DNA of 64,000 nt from Streptomyces niger (GTDB lineage: Bacteria; Actinomycetota; Actinomycetes; Streptomycetales; Streptomycetaceae): positions 30,458-94,457 of the forward strand of contig NZ_JOFQ01000021.1 of NCBI RefSeq assembly GCF_000718305.1. The letters are read 5' to 3'. Numbering within the stretch: position 1 is the stretch's first letter; each line of letters starts with the position of its first letter. The notes below the pieces were generated by a model. That model saw nothing but the letters and a program-made list of their open reading frames with translations. It was not told the DNA's origin and searched no databases. The translations under genes were made by a program, and so were the position numbers. This document shows positions 46,328 to 55,098 of this stretch, in pieces.

Positions 46328-46625
46328 GACGCATGTCGGCGGCCGGTCGACCCGGCCCCGCCCGCAGGGCCGCGGACGCTCCGTCGGGCGCCCTCATGAC
46401 CGCCTGAATGCCTTTCGTATACCGGCACTTGGCGCCCCCTATACCTTTCGCCAGGTCGGCCGAAGATCGACCCTCGGACCTGTTGACGGAGGACATCCGG
46501 CTGTCACATGCTCGATACATAGGTGCTCGATACAAATGACCCTGGGTGTCCGGCCGGCGACCCCTGTCGTTGTCCGGCCAGCCCCCCTTCGCACCCAGCC
46601 CGGGGTCGGATTGGAAGTGAGCAGC
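46328..46625 (+). promoter_or_regulatory. Upstream region of asnB with direct repeats
   Basis: Gene-free and less GC-rich than its surroundings. TGCTCGATACA occurs twice (46509-46519 and 46524-46534, 15-bp period), about 100 bp before asnB. A TTGACG hexamer lies at 46484-46489, and TATACC with CTTTCG occurs twice near 46410-46450. Probable regulated promoter. The regulator is unknown. Confidence 0.45.
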
Positions 46626-48467
46626 ATGTGCGGAATCGCCGGATGGGTCGCCTACCAGCGTGACCTGCGGTCCGAACAGGCCACCGTCGACGCCATGACC
46701 CAGACCATGTCCTGCCGGGGCCCGGACGACACCGGGACCTGGGTCCAGGGCCCGGCGGCCCTCGGCCACCGCCGGCTCGCCATCATCGACCTGCCGGGCG
46801 GCCGCCAGCCGATGACCGTCGACACCGACGACGGCCCCGTGGTGATGGTCTACTCCGGAGAGGCGTACAACTTCACCGAGCTGCGCAAGGAGCTCGCCTC
46901 GCGCGGCCACCGCTTCGTCACCGACTCCGACACCGAAGTCGTGCTCCACGGCTACCTGGAGTGGGGCGAGGCCGTCGCCGAACGCCTCAACGGCATGTAC
47001 GCCTTCGCCATCTGGGACAGCCGCGAGCAGAAGCTCGTGATGATCCGCGACCGGATGGGCATCAAGCCCTTCTACTACTACGCCACCGACGACGGCGTGC
47101 TCTTCGGCTCCGAGCCCAAGGCCATCCTCGCCAACCCGCAGATCAGCCCCACCGTGACGCTGGACGGCCTGCGCGAGCTGTTCGCCTTCGTCAAGACGCC
47201 GGGCCACGCGGTGTACGACGGCATGCGCGAGGTCGAGCCCGGCACCGTCGTCACGCTGACCCGCAACGGCCTGCGCACCCGCGTCTACTGGTCGCTGGAG
47301 ACCAGGCGGCACACCGACGACCAGGACACCTCGATCGCGCACGTGCGCTCGCTGCTGGACGACATCGTGCGCCGCCAGCTCGTCGCCGACGTGCCGCGTT
47401 GCACCCTGCTCTCCGGCGGCCTGGACTCCTCCGCCATGACCGCGCTGGCCGCGCAGCAGCTGGCCGCCGAGGACAAGACGGTCCGCAGCTTCGCGGTGGA
47501 CTTCGTGGGCCAGACCGAGAACTTCACCCCGGACGCGCTGCGCGACACCCCGGACACCCCCTTCGTGCACGACGTGGCGCGCGCCTCGGGGACCGAGCAC
47601 CAGGACATCGTCCTGAACTCCGACCAGCTCGCCGACCCCGAGGTGCGGTCCAAGATGATCCGCGCCCGGGACATGCCGATGGGCTTCGGCGACATGGACG
47701 CCTCGCTGTACCTGCTGTTCAAGGCCATCCGCGAGCACTCGACGGTGGCGCTGTCCGGCGAGTCGGCGGACGAGGTCTTCGGCGGGTACAAGCAGTTCTT
47801 CGACCCCAAGGCGCGCGAGGCGGACACCTTCCCCTGGCTCGTGCAGTTCGCCGAGCACTTCGGCGACGACGGCAACATCCTCACCGACCACGTCACCAAG
47901 GCCATGGACCTGGGCAGTTACATCCAGGACAGCTACGACACGGCCATCGCGGACGTGCAGCGGCTCGACGGCGAGAGCGACTTCGAGTACCGCATGCGCA
48001 AGATCTGCTACCTGCACCTCACCCGCTTCGTCCGGGTCCTGCTGGACCGCAAGGACCGGGCGAGCATGGCCGTCGGCCTGGAGGTCCGGGTGCCGTTCTG
48101 CGACCACCGGCTCGTGGAGTACGTCTACAACACGCCGTGGACCCTGAAGTCGTTCGACGGCCGGGAGAAGAGCCTGCTGCGCGAGGCCACCGCCGACGTG
48201 CTGCCGAAGTCGGTGTACGACCGGGTGAAGAGCCCGTACCCCTCCACGCAGGACCCGAAGTACGCCATCGCGCTGCAGGGCCACATCAAGGACCTGCTCG
48301 CCAAGCCCTCGCACCCGGTCTTCGACCTGGTCAGCCGGGACTGGCTGCAGCGCGCCGTCAAGGTCGACGTCCCGCAGATCACCCAGGCCTCCCGGCGCGG
48401 CCTCGAACGCACCCTGGACCTGGCCCTCTGGATGGACATGTACTCCCCGACCATTACACTTTCTTGA
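46626..48467 (+). CDS. asnB: Asparagine synthase (glutamine-hydrolysing)
   Basis: 613-aa two-domain enzyme. The N-terminal Ntn glutaminase begins MCGIAGW, with Cys2 as the nucleophile once Met is removed. The synthetase domain has the PP-loop LLSGGLDSSAM (about residues 262-272) and SGESADEVFGGYKQF. It forms asparagine from aspartate, ATP and glutamine. The start at 46626 is fixed by the catalytic Cys. It stands apart from the betaine genes behind a terminator, with a MarR gene following 23 bp downstream. Could serve primary metabolism or amidation of a product or of the cell wall. Confidence 0.95.
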   Translation: MCGIAGWVAYQRDLRSEQATVDAMTQTMSCRGPDDTGTWVQGPAALGHRRLAIIDLPGGRQPMTVDTDDGPVVMVYSGEAYNFTELRKELASRGHRFVTDSDTEVVLHGYLEWGEAVAERLNGMYAFAIWDSREQKLVMIRDRMGIKPFYYYATDDGVLFGSEPKAILANPQISPTVTLDGLRELFAFVKTPGHAVYDGMREVEPGTVVTLTRNGLRTRVYWSLETRRHTDDQDTSIAHVRSLLDDIVRRQLVADVPRCTLLSGGLDSSAMTALAAQQLAAEDKTVRSFAVDFVGQTENFTPDALRDTPDTPFVHDVARASGTEHQDIVLNSDQLADPEVRSKMIRARDMPMGFGDMDASLYLLFKAIREHSTVALSGESADEVFGGYKQFFDPKAREADTFPWLVQFAEHFGDDGNILTDHVTKAMDLGSYIQDSYDTAIADVQRLDGESDFEYRMRKICYLHLTRFVRVLLDRKDRASMAVGLEVRVPFCDHRLVEYVYNTPWTLKSFDGREKSLLREATADVLPKSVYDRVKSPYPSTQDPKYAIALQGHIKDLLAKPSHPVFDLVSRDWLQRAVKVDVPQITQASRRGLERTLDLALWMDMYSPTITLS

Positions 48468-48490
48468 CCTGATCGGGGAATCCCGGTGGG

Positions 48491-48970
48491 TTGGAGCGAG
48501 AGTTGGATGGTGGCGTGGCGGTCGGTGAGGAGGCCGCGCTGAGCGCGGTCGGCGAGGAAGCCACCCTGGAGCTGGTCGTGACCCTGCACCGGCTGTTGCG
48601 CAGTCTGGGCAGGGCCGTCCCCGGCCGCCGCGTCCCACCCACCCAGCTCATCGTGCTCGCCCTGCTGACCCAGCTCGGCCCGTCCCGCATCGGCGTACTC
48701 GCCGAGCGGATCCCCTGCTCGCAGCCGACGGCCACGGCCGCGGTGGCGAGCCTGGAGTCGGCCGGGCTGGTCCGCAGGGAGCCGGACCCCACCGACGGGC
48801 GCGCGGCACGCGTGGTCGTCACCGAGGACGGCGTCCGCGCGCTGAACGACGTGGCGCACAGCGAGGCCGAGGCGCTCGCCGCGCGTCTCGCCACGCTGCC
48901 CCCGGAGGACGTGCAGTGCGTCCTCGACGCGGGAGCGCTGCTGCGACGGCTGGCCGAGCCGGGCGACTGA
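48491..48970 (+). CDS. MarR family transcriptional regulator
   Basis: 159-aa winged-helix regulator (LELVVTLHRLLRSLGRAVPG, LAERIPCSQPTATAAVASLE, PTDGRAARVVVTEDG). The start is uncertain: TTG at 48491 or GTG at 48515, neither with a strong ribosome-binding site. It follows asnB closely and may be co-transcribed. The gene ends before a strong bidirectional hairpin. The ligand and targets are unknown; the adjacent MFS exporter is convergent and already has its own ArsR-type regulator. Confidence 0.87.
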   Translation: MERELDGGVAVGEEAALSAVGEEATLELVVTLHRLLRSLGRAVPGRRVPPTQLIVLALLTQLGPSRIGVLAERIPCSQPTATAAVASLESAGLVRREPDPTDGRAARVVVTEDGVRALNDVAHSEAEALAARLATLPPEDVQCVLDAGALLRRLAEPGD

Positions 48971-49081
48971 ACCGGCCGCCGGGTCGATCGGCGCAGAGCT
49001 CCACGGCATTGCGCTGCCTGTGGGCGGTGCGGCGAAGTGGCACGGCACCACCGGCTCCGCGCCGGTGACCGGCGGAGTGCG

Positions 49082-49121
49082 GCAAGAGGCGCTCGGTCCG
49101 TCGGGACCGAGCGCCTCTTGC
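49082..49121. terminator. Perfect bidirectional terminator between MarR and MFS genes
   Basis: GCAAGAGGCGCTCGGTCC, loop GTCG, GGACCGAGCGCCTCTTGC. This is an 18-bp stem without mismatch between convergent genes. Confidence 0.92.
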
Positions 49122-49137
49122 GGTGGGTGACGGCTGG

Positions 49138-50574
49138 TCAGGCGACCGCTCCGGCGGTGGCGGTGGCTTCCAGGCGTTCGGGGCGGATGATCAGCAGCCA
49201 CGCGCCGAGCGCGCCGGCGAGGTAGGCCGCGCCGACGATCAGGAAGCACAGGGCCGGGCCGCGGTCCCAGTCCGAGACGGTGCCGAGCATCACGCTCATG
49301 CCGGCGATACCGACCAGCGTGCCGATCTGGCGGTTGGCGTTGAGTACGGAGCCGGCCACGTTCGCGTGCTCGGCACCGGCCGCGTCGACCAGGGCCGCGG
49401 TCATGCCCGGGGAGATGACACCGGCGCCGATGTTCGCGATGCCCACTGCCACGGCCACGACCCAGTAGGGGGTCGAGGCGGTGACGGTGACCATGGTCAG
49501 CGACGCGACTCCGGCGACCAGCAGGAAGAGCGTCAGCAGTGCGCCGTTGGAGAAGCGCGCGGAGATGCGGGCGTAGACGAGGTTGGCCAGCGGGAACCAG
49601 ATCGTCATGGGCAGCAGTTCGAGTCCGGCCTGGAAGGCACTGGCCCCCTGGGCGTGCTGCAGGTACAGGGCGAGCATGAACATGCTGCCGTAGAGCGCGA
49701 AGTTGAAGAGGAAGCCGACCAGGTTGGCGCCGGTGAAGCTCGGGCGGCGGAACAGGCTCCACGGCATGACCAGGTTCTCGGCCCGCCGCTCGCGCACCAC
49801 CAGTGCGCCACCGGCGGCGACCAGCACGACGTAGGAGACCAGCATCGCGCCGGCTCCCCAGCCGAGGCGGGGCCCCTCGATGAGCGCGAAGCTCAGCGCG
49901 GCGAGCGCCACGATCCACAGGACGTGTCCGGGAACGGCGAGCTTGACGCGGTGCGCCTCGGTCGGTGCGATGTACCGCTTGGTCAGCAGCGCGCCGACGA
50001 TGCCGATGGGCAGGTTCAGGAGGAAGATGCTCTGCCAGCCGAAGGCGCTGACCAGCAGGCCGCCGACGGTCGGGCCCAGGCCGGCCGAGGTGGCCACGAT
50101 CGCCGACCACAGCCCGAGCATGCGCGTGCGCTGTCGCTTGTCGGGGAACGAGAACACCAGCAGCGACAGGGAACTGGGCATGAAGAGCGCCGCGCCCACG
50201 CCCTGCAGGAGGCGGGCGATGATCAGCACCGCGGCGTTCGGAGCGATCGCGCAGCCGAGTGAGGCGACGAAGAAGACGGCCATGCCCCACAGGTAGACGT
50301 TCTTTCCGCCGAGGCGGTTGGCCAGGCCGCCGCCCAGCAGCAGCAGCGAGCAGAAGACCAGTACGTAGCCGTCGACGATCCAGGTGAGTTCGGACAGCGA
50401 GGCCTTGAGGTTCTCCTGGATCGCGGCGCCGGCGACGTTCACGACGGTGACGTCCAGCGCGGCCATGACGAAGCCGGTGGCCAGGGCGGTCAACCGCAGG
50501 CCTGGCGCGACGGCGCGCTGGGGCGGGCCGTCCGCAGCGGCTGGCGGCTGGGTCTCGGACTTGGCGCTGGGCAT
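49138..50574 (-). CDS. MFS drug exporter, DHA2 (EmrB/QacA) family
   Basis: 478-aa transporter with 14 predicted helices. Motif D-like LDVTVVNVAGAAIQENL is in helix 1, GGGLANRLGGKNVYLWG is motif A, and RLLQGVGAALFMPSSLSLL is motif B. Helix 5 has the antiporter motif LGPTVGGLLVSAFGW. It probably exports a toxic or self-made small molecule with proton antiport. The ATG at 50574 has GGAGGAGAG upstream. It is divergent from an ArsR-type regulator across a long inverted repeat that overlaps its -35 element. Confidence 0.93.
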   Translation of the reverse strand: MPSAKSETQPPAAADGPPQRAVAPGLRLTALATGFVMAALDVTVVNVAGAAIQENLKASLSELTWIVDGYVLVFCSLLLLGGGLANRLGGKNVYLWGMAVFFVASLGCAIAPNAAVLIIARLLQGVGAALFMPSSLSLLVFSFPDKRQRTRMLGLWSAIVATSAGLGPTVGGLLVSAFGWQSIFLLNLPIGIVGALLTKRYIAPTEAHRVKLAVPGHVLWIVALAALSFALIEGPRLGWGAGAMLVSYVVLVAAGGALVVRERRAENLVMPWSLFRRPSFTGANLVGFLFNFALYGSMFMLALYLQHAQGASAFQAGLELLPMTIWFPLANLVYARISARFSNGALLTLFLLVAGVASLTMVTVTASTPYWVVAVAVGIANIGAGVISPGMTAALVDAAGAEHANVAGSVLNANRQIGTLVGIAGMSVMLGTVSDWDRGPALCFLIVGAAYLAGALGAWLLIIRPERLEATATAGAVA

Positions 50575-50661
50575 GACTCTCCTCCGGCGGACTCGGGCAG
50601 GGGGGTGACCGCAGGCCCCGAGCCGCAGCCGGGAGGTCCTCCCCGGCATGATTGAAACCAT

Positions 50662-50715
50662 TAGGTCGATGACTGTCAAACTTGATAGGGGTCAACCTTC
50701 ACTGTCATCAACCTA
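50662..50715. promoter_or_regulatory. Divergent operator and promoter of the MFS / ArsR pair
   Basis: TAGGTCGATGACTGT (50662-50676) and ACTGTCATCAACCTA (50701-50715) are inverted 15-mers with two mismatches. On the minus strand TTGACA (50678-50673), a 17-nt spacer and TTCAAT form a good promoter for the MFS gene that overlaps the left arm, so binding should repress it. Confidence 0.65.
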
Positions 50716-50766
50716 CGACCGGTGTCGTACTATGGGAGCGGCGTCGGAAGGCAGGAGTTGAGACAG

Positions 50767-51171
50767 ATGGCCACGGAGACCACCGGGCGCATCAACGATC
50801 ACGTCGCCGCCGAGGACATCGCACTCCAAGGCGTACTGGAAGCGCTGGTGGACCCGGTCCGACGCAGCATCGTCCGGCAGCTCGCCGACGCGGAACGGGA
50901 CATCGCGTGCGGGACCTTCGACATCAACGTCACCAGGTCCACCAGCGCCCACCACTTCAAGGTGCTGAGGCGCGCAGGCATCATCCGGCAGCACTACGTG
51001 GGCACGGTGAAGCTCAACTCCCTGCGCCGCGCCGACCTGGACCGGGCGTACCCCGGCCTGCTCGACGCCGTCATCGACGCGGCCCGTCGAGAGGCGGCGG
51101 CGGAGCCGGGGCGCGACGCCTCCTCCGCCCAGGGCCGACGGAGCCCGGCCGTCAGCCGGTCGTCGCGCTAA
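50767..51171 (+). CDS. ArsR family transcriptional regulator
   Basis: 134-aa small winged-helix repressor. ALQGVLEALVDPVRRSIVRQ is the first helix pair, TRSTSAHHFKVLRRAGIIRQ the recognition helix with its following segment, and the C-terminus is a short disordered tail. No metal-binding cysteine pair of the classic ArsR kind is present, so it likely senses an organic ligand. The ATG at 50767 has AGGAG upstream. It is divergent from an MFS exporter and presumably represses it. The stop overlaps the convergent lytic enzyme gene by 4 bp. Confidence 0.9.
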   Translation: MATETTGRINDHVAAEDIALQGVLEALVDPVRRSIVRQLADAERDIACGTFDINVTRSTSAHHFKVLRRAGIIRQHYVGTVKLNSLRRADLDRAYPGLLDAVIDAARREAAAEPGRDASSAQGRRSPAVSRSSR

Positions 51172-51899
51172 TACCCCTTGGGCGCGCTGGACCCGTTCGC
51201 CTGCTGCACGCGGGCGATGTCGCCGTACTGGGACTTGATGTAATTCACGGCCGCCGCGCAGTTCGCCACCGGGTCGTTGATGTTCCATGACGTACCGGAT
51301 TGATGGTGGGCCCGGAAAGTCGGCCACGTGGTCTGGAAAAGTCCCCTGGACGGCTCACCGGACACCGCATTCGCGTCCCATCCGTTGAAAGCGTGGGGGT
51401 CGAATCCGGATTCCCGTCGGGCAATCGTCCACAATCCCCCGTACCAGTGCCCCGGTACGCCCGTGACCCGCAGACAGGCCCGGATCCAGCCCGCCGGGCC
51501 GGCGGCCTCCAGCTGCCGCCTGGCCGCCTCGCGCCGCTGTGCGCGCCGCTCCGCGCGCTGCCGCTCCAGCGCCGCCGTCCGCGCCTGCGAGCTGGACCTC
51601 GAAGCCCGTGCCGCGGCTTCGTACCGCTGCTCCGTCAGCCCCGCCGCGACGAAGGTGGCGGCCTGCCCCTCCAGCGCGTCCCGCGCGACCCGGATCTTCC
51701 GGCGCTGCCCCGTGGGCGTCCGATGGGTCCCGCGTACGGCGTGCGCCCGGATTTCCCCGGCGTACGCCACGGTTTCTTCCGTCCTCGTCCCGGCCTCACC
51801 GGGACGCGTATCCGCCATTCCTTTGAAGGCGATCGCGGCAGGCATTATCAGCGCGAGGACAGACGAAAGGGCGGTGGTCGCAGTCCTGGCCATGTGCAT
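51168..51899 (-). CDS. Secreted transglycosylase/lysozyme-like (SLT) protein
   Basis: 243-aa secreted protein. The N-terminal signal segment [20 protein letters not shown] is followed by a long charged Arg/Ala-rich coiled-coil region (about 60-135). A C-terminal lytic-transglycosylase-like domain follows ([20 protein letters not shown], catalytic Glu in [38 protein letters not shown]). It cleaves or remodels peptidoglycan, as in resuscitation-type factors. ATG at 51899 or 51893. It is transcribed alone, divergent from hemC. Confidence 0.87.
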   Translation of the reverse strand: MHMARTATTALSSVLALIMPAAIAFKGMADTRPGEAGTRTEETVAYAGEIRAHAVRGTHRTPTGQRRKIRVARDALEGQAATFVAAGLTEQRYEAAARASRSSSQARTAALERQRAERRAQRREAARRQLEAAGPAGWIRACLRVTGVPGHWYGGLWTIARRESGFDPHAFNGWDANAVSGEPSRGLFQTTWPTFRAHHQSGTSWNINDPVANCAAAVNYIKSQYGDIARVQQANGSSAPKGY

Positions 51900-52122
51900 G
51901 GGAAATCATCGCCTTCCCGTCGAGCCGCCGGCTCACTTGGAAGGCGTCATATCAGCCGGAAGAAAGACCCGCCGAGACGTTGGTCCGTCCCGGGCGGGTC
52001 CCACCGGTCGGACGATATCTTCGAAGTTTTGGTGCCCGGTGCGGACGGAGCGGCGCCGGGCGGGCCGGCGGGGAGGGCGGTACCGGGCGAAGCGAGGGGA
52101 CCGGCGGGGCTATCGTGGCTCC

Positions 52123-53058
52123 ATGTCCGCCCCTGAGCTGATCCGTATCGTCTCCCGCTCCTCCCCCATGGCCCTGGCCCAGGTCGAGCGCGTCCGTACC
52201 GAACTGGCCGCGCTGCACCCGGGCGTGGCCACGGAGGTCGTCCCGGTCACGACCACCGGTGACCGCTGGATGGGTGACCTTTCACAGGTGGAGGGCAAGG
52301 GCGCCTTCACCAAGGAGGTCGACGCCACCCTTCTGTCGGGCGAGGCCGACGTCGCGGTGCACTGCGTCAAGGACATCCCCGCCGACCGGCCGCTGCCCGC
52401 CGGCACGACCTTCGCCGCGTTCCTCAAGCGGGACGACGTACGGGACGCCCTGATTCACCCCGGTGGGCTCACCCTCGACGAACTGCCGCCGGGCACCCGC
52501 ATCGGCACCTCCTCCGTGCGCCGCCGCGCCCAGCTCGCCGCGACCCACCCGCATCTGGAGACGGTGCCGATGCGCGGCAACGCCAACCGCCGGATGGAGA
52601 AGCTGCACGCCGGGGACGCCGACGCGCTGCTTCTCGCGGTGTCCGGACTGCACCGCATCGGACGTCCCGACGTCATCACCGAGATCCTGTCGGTGGACAC
52701 GATGTGCCCGCCGATCGGCGCCGGGGTGCTGGCCCTTCAGTGCCGCGAGGACGACGCCGCCACCATCGACGCGCTCTCCGGGCTCGGCGACCCGGGCACG
52801 CACCGCGAGACCCAGGCCGAACGCATGTTCCTGCACGTGCTCCAGGGGCACTGCAACTCCCCCATCGCCGGGTACGCCAGGGCCGAACGCGGCGGCGACC
52901 TGTCGCTCCGGGCCTGCGTGTTCACCCCCGACGGCAAGACCGTCCTGAACGCCCACGAGTGGGCGGGTCGGCTGGACCCCGCCACCCTGGGCACCTCGGT
53001 CGCCGTCGCGCTGCTCCGCCAGGGCGCCCGCGAACTGATCGACGGTATTCCGCACTGA
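52123..53058 (+). CDS. hemC: Porphobilinogen deaminase (hydroxymethylbilane synthase)
   Basis: 311-aa tetrapyrrole enzyme that polymerises four porphobilinogens. The catalytic Asp is at 84 (VHCVKDIP) and the dipyrromethane cofactor Cys at 244 ([11 protein letters not shown]); arginines in [13 protein letters not shown] and [11 protein letters not shown] bind the chain. The gene stands alone, not with hemA/hemB/hemD, so it may be a second copy beside the main hem operon. The ATG at 52123 has only a weak ribosome-binding site. A 9-bp-stem hairpin overlaps the stop codon. Confidence 0.94.
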   Translation: MSAPELIRIVSRSSPMALAQVERVRTELAALHPGVATEVVPVTTTGDRWMGDLSQVEGKGAFTKEVDATLLSGEADVAVHCVKDIPADRPLPAGTTFAAFLKRDDVRDALIHPGGLTLDELPPGTRIGTSSVRRRAQLAATHPHLETVPMRGNANRRMEKLHAGDADALLLAVSGLHRIGRPDVITEILSVDTMCPPIGAGVLALQCREDDAATIDALSGLGDPGTHRETQAERMFLHVLQGHCNSPIAGYARAERGGDLSLRACVFTPDGKTVLNAHEWAGRLDPATLGTSVAVALLRQGARELIDGIPH

Positions 53059-53081
53059 CGCGCCGCAGCCGAGCGGCGCGT
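53058..53081 (+). terminator. Terminator at the end of hemC
   Basis: ACGCGCCGC, loop AGCCGA, GCGGCGCGT. The stem is 9 bp and begins at the last base of the stop codon. Confidence 0.7.
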
Positions 53082-53112
53082 GTTGCCCGGCGCGCACCTC
53101 GCCGCCGCGTCG

Positions 53113-53838
53113 TCAGGGGCGCAGACCGCCGTCGACGACCGCCTCGGCCGTGTCGCGCAGCTTGGCACGGTGGTGGCGCGCGTACCCGCGCAGCAGCTCG
53201 AACGCCTCTCCGGTCGGGATCCGACGCTCGGCCGCGAGCATGCCCTTGGCCTGTTCGATGACGACCCTGCTGTCGAGCGCGTGCTGCAGCTGGTCCGCCA
53301 GCCGGCGCTGGTGGTCCCGGTCGGCGGCCACCGTGAAGTAGCCGACGGCCATGTCGATCAGCACCCGTAGGCAGGCGAGGTCGGTGGCGGGCCAGGGACG
53401 CGGCGCGGTGTGGTAGAGGTCCAGCGTCCCGAGCGCCTCGCCGTGGGCGTGCAGCGGCAGGCTGGCGGTCGCCGCCACGCCCAGTTCGAGCACCCGTTCG
53501 CCGTAGCCGGGCCACCGCGCCGCGTCCCGCGCCAGGTCGGCGACGGTGACCGGCCGCACGGTGCGCAGCGCTTCGACGCACGGTCCGCAGCGCTCCTGCG
53601 TCTGGACGTCGGCCAGCTCGGCCGCCATCCCGTCCAGCGCGCCGACGGGGTGCAGTTCCCCAGCCCGTACGAGGAAGACCCCGGTGCTCCGTACGGCGAG
53701 CGCGGCGGCGGAACGCTGCGCGAGGTCCTGCAGCACGTCGCTGACGGAAGGGGTGGTCGCGAGGGCAGCTGCGAACCCCGACACTTCGGCGAAGGCCCGT
53801 TTCTGATCGATCATCGCCTCGGACACCTGCCTTCCCAC
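53113..53838 (-). CDS. GAF and ANTAR domain protein
   Basis: 241-aa regulator with an N-terminal GAF domain (about 25-165: STGVFLVRAGELHPVGALDG, ERCGPCVEALRTVRPVTVAD) and a C-terminal ANTAR domain (about 180-235: LQHALDSRVVIEQAKGMLAA, AFELLRGYARHHRAKLRDTA). It probably acts as an antiterminator responding to a small ligand. GTG at 53838 is the start used; a later start at VSEAMIDQ is possible. It lies downstream of, and on the same strand as, the NarL-type regulator next to the KaiBC operon, separated by 103 bp. Confidence 0.9.
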   Translation of the reverse strand: MGRQVSEAMIDQKRAFAEVSGFAAALATTPSVSDVLQDLAQRSAAALAVRSTGVFLVRAGELHPVGALDGMAAELADVQTQERCGPCVEALRTVRPVTVADLARDAARWPGYGERVLELGVAATASLPLHAHGEALGTLDLYHTAPRPWPATDLACLRVLIDMAVGYFTVAADRDHQRRLADQLQHALDSRVVIEQAKGMLAAERRIPTGEAFELLRGYARHHRAKLRDTAEAVVDGGLRP

Positions 53839-53941
53839 GGTTCTACCGTGACGTCCCGCCCCGTCTCCGAACTTAGGCGGCGGGTCGCCCGGCGAGAAAC
53901 CCGCAAACGGTCCGGACCGTACCCCTCAAACGGGTCGGATT

Positions 53942-54592
53942 TCAGTCACCGGGCAGCAACCCGGCGCGCGTGGCCGCGACCACCGCTTCCAGCTGGCTGT
54001 GGGCGCCCAGTTTCATCAGCACGTTCTTCACATGGCCACGGGCGGTGTGCGGGCTGATGACGAGGCGTTCGGCGATCGTCCGGGGACTCATCCCCTCCCC
54101 CAGCAGCCGCAGCACTTCCCGTTCACGTGCCGTCAGGCGTGCCGGCACCGCCGCCTCCGCCCCGTTCCCGCCGCCGGCCGGGCCGAGCAGTGCCGCCAGC
54201 GCTGCGCTCTCGACCAAGAGGGGCCCGCCGGCCGGCGCCCGCACCGCGGCGAGGATGTCGGACAGCGCGCTGGACTTGGACAGGAACCCGGCGGCACCGG
54301 CCGCCGTGGCGGCGGCGAGCACCGCGGGGTCGGTGTCCCCGGTGAGGATCAGCACGCGGATATCGGGGTGCGCCGCCTTGAGCGCCACGGTCCCTTCGAT
54401 GCCGTCGCTGCCCGGGAGGTGAACGTCCATCAGGACGGTGTCCGCGCCCGCGGCGGCCAGCGGCAGCGCGGCATCGACCGTGCCGACCGCGCCCACGCAC
54501 TCCAGGTCCGGCTGGGCGGCGATGGCCAGCTCCAACGCGTCGGCGAGCGCCCGCTGGTCCTCGACCACCAGCACCTTGGTCATCGTGGCCAC
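53942..54592 (-). CDS. NarL/LuxR-type response regulator beside kaiBC
   Basis: 216-aa two-component regulator. The receiver domain spans residues 5-120 with the phospho-acceptor Asp56 (TVLMDVHLPGSDG), LTGDTDP and the conserved Lys in GFLSKSS. The LuxR-type helix-turn-helix is at about 150-210 (LTAREREVLRLLGEGMSPRT, SPHTARGHVKNVLMKLGAHS). It is divergent from the kaiB-kaiC-histidine kinase operon, which lacks another regulator gene, so it is the likely partner of that kinase. A nested hairpin lies between the two units. ATG at 54592 or 54583. Confidence 0.92.
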   Translation of the reverse strand: MATMTKVLVVEDQRALADALELAIAAQPDLECVGAVGTVDAALPLAAAGADTVLMDVHLPGSDGIEGTVALKAAHPDIRVLILTGDTDPAVLAAATAAGAAGFLSKSSALSDILAAVRAPAGGPLLVESAALAALLGPAGGGNGAEAAVPARLTAREREVLRLLGEGMSPRTIAERLVISPHTARGHVKNVLMKLGAHSQLEAVVAATRAGLLPGD

Positions 54593-54658
54593 CCCACCCT
54601 GTCGACCGGATCCAAGCCTAGTCCGGCTCCACCGCCCGCGCGGGGCACCGCCGGATCT

Positions 54659-54697
54659 CCGGACCGCTCGTTCCGGCGAACCGGAATGCCGGTCCGG
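54659..54697. promoter_or_regulatory. Nested inverted repeat between response regulator and kaiB
   Basis: CCGGACC (54659-54665) pairs with GGTCCGG (54691-54697). Inside it TTCCGG, CGAA and CCGGAA form a second perfect dyad (54671-54686). Located in the only divergent promoter region of the Kai module; candidate operator of the NarL-type regulator. Confidence 0.5.
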
Positions 54698-54795
54698 TCT
54701 GGCGACGGGCCGCCGTCCGGAGGACAGTGGAGGAGCACCGAGGGCTGCTCCGCCCCGAGTACCAGCGGACGACAGGTAGCAGGAGATCGTCCCAC

Positions 54796-55098
54796 GTGAC
54801 CACTTACTCGTTCAGGCTCTTCATCGCCGGGCAGACCGTCCGGTCCCAGGAAGCCGTGGCCAACCTGCGTCTGCTGTGCGACAGCCGGCTGCGCCATCGG
54901 TACGACCTCCAGATCGTGGATGCCGTCGAGCGCCCCGAACTGGCGGAGGAGGAGCGGATCCTGGCCACCCCCACGGTCATCAGGCTCAGCCCGTCCCCGC
55001 AGCGGCGGGTCATCGGTGACCTCTCCGACCATCCCCGTACCGCCCTCGCCCTGGGCCTGCCGAACGCCAGCCCCCACTCCGAGGAGGTACGGCCATGA
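54796..55098 (+). CDS. kaiB: KaiB-like circadian clock protein
   Basis: 100-aa thioredoxin-like KaiB protein. TTYSFRLFIAGQTVRSQEAV, LQIVDAVERPELAEEERILA and TPTVIRLSPSPQRRVIGDLS follow the cyanobacterial KaiB pattern, including ILATPT and RRxIGDLS. KaiB binds KaiC and changes fold in cyanobacteria. The start is GTG at 54796 with GGAG upstream. Its stop overlaps the kaiC start by 4 nt. No KaiA gene is present, as in most non-cyanobacterial Kai sets. Confidence 0.93.
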   Translation: MTTYSFRLFIAGQTVRSQEAVANLRLLCDSRLRHRYDLQIVDAVERPELAEEERILATPTVIRLSPSPQRRVIGDLSDHPRTALALGLPNASPHSEEVRP

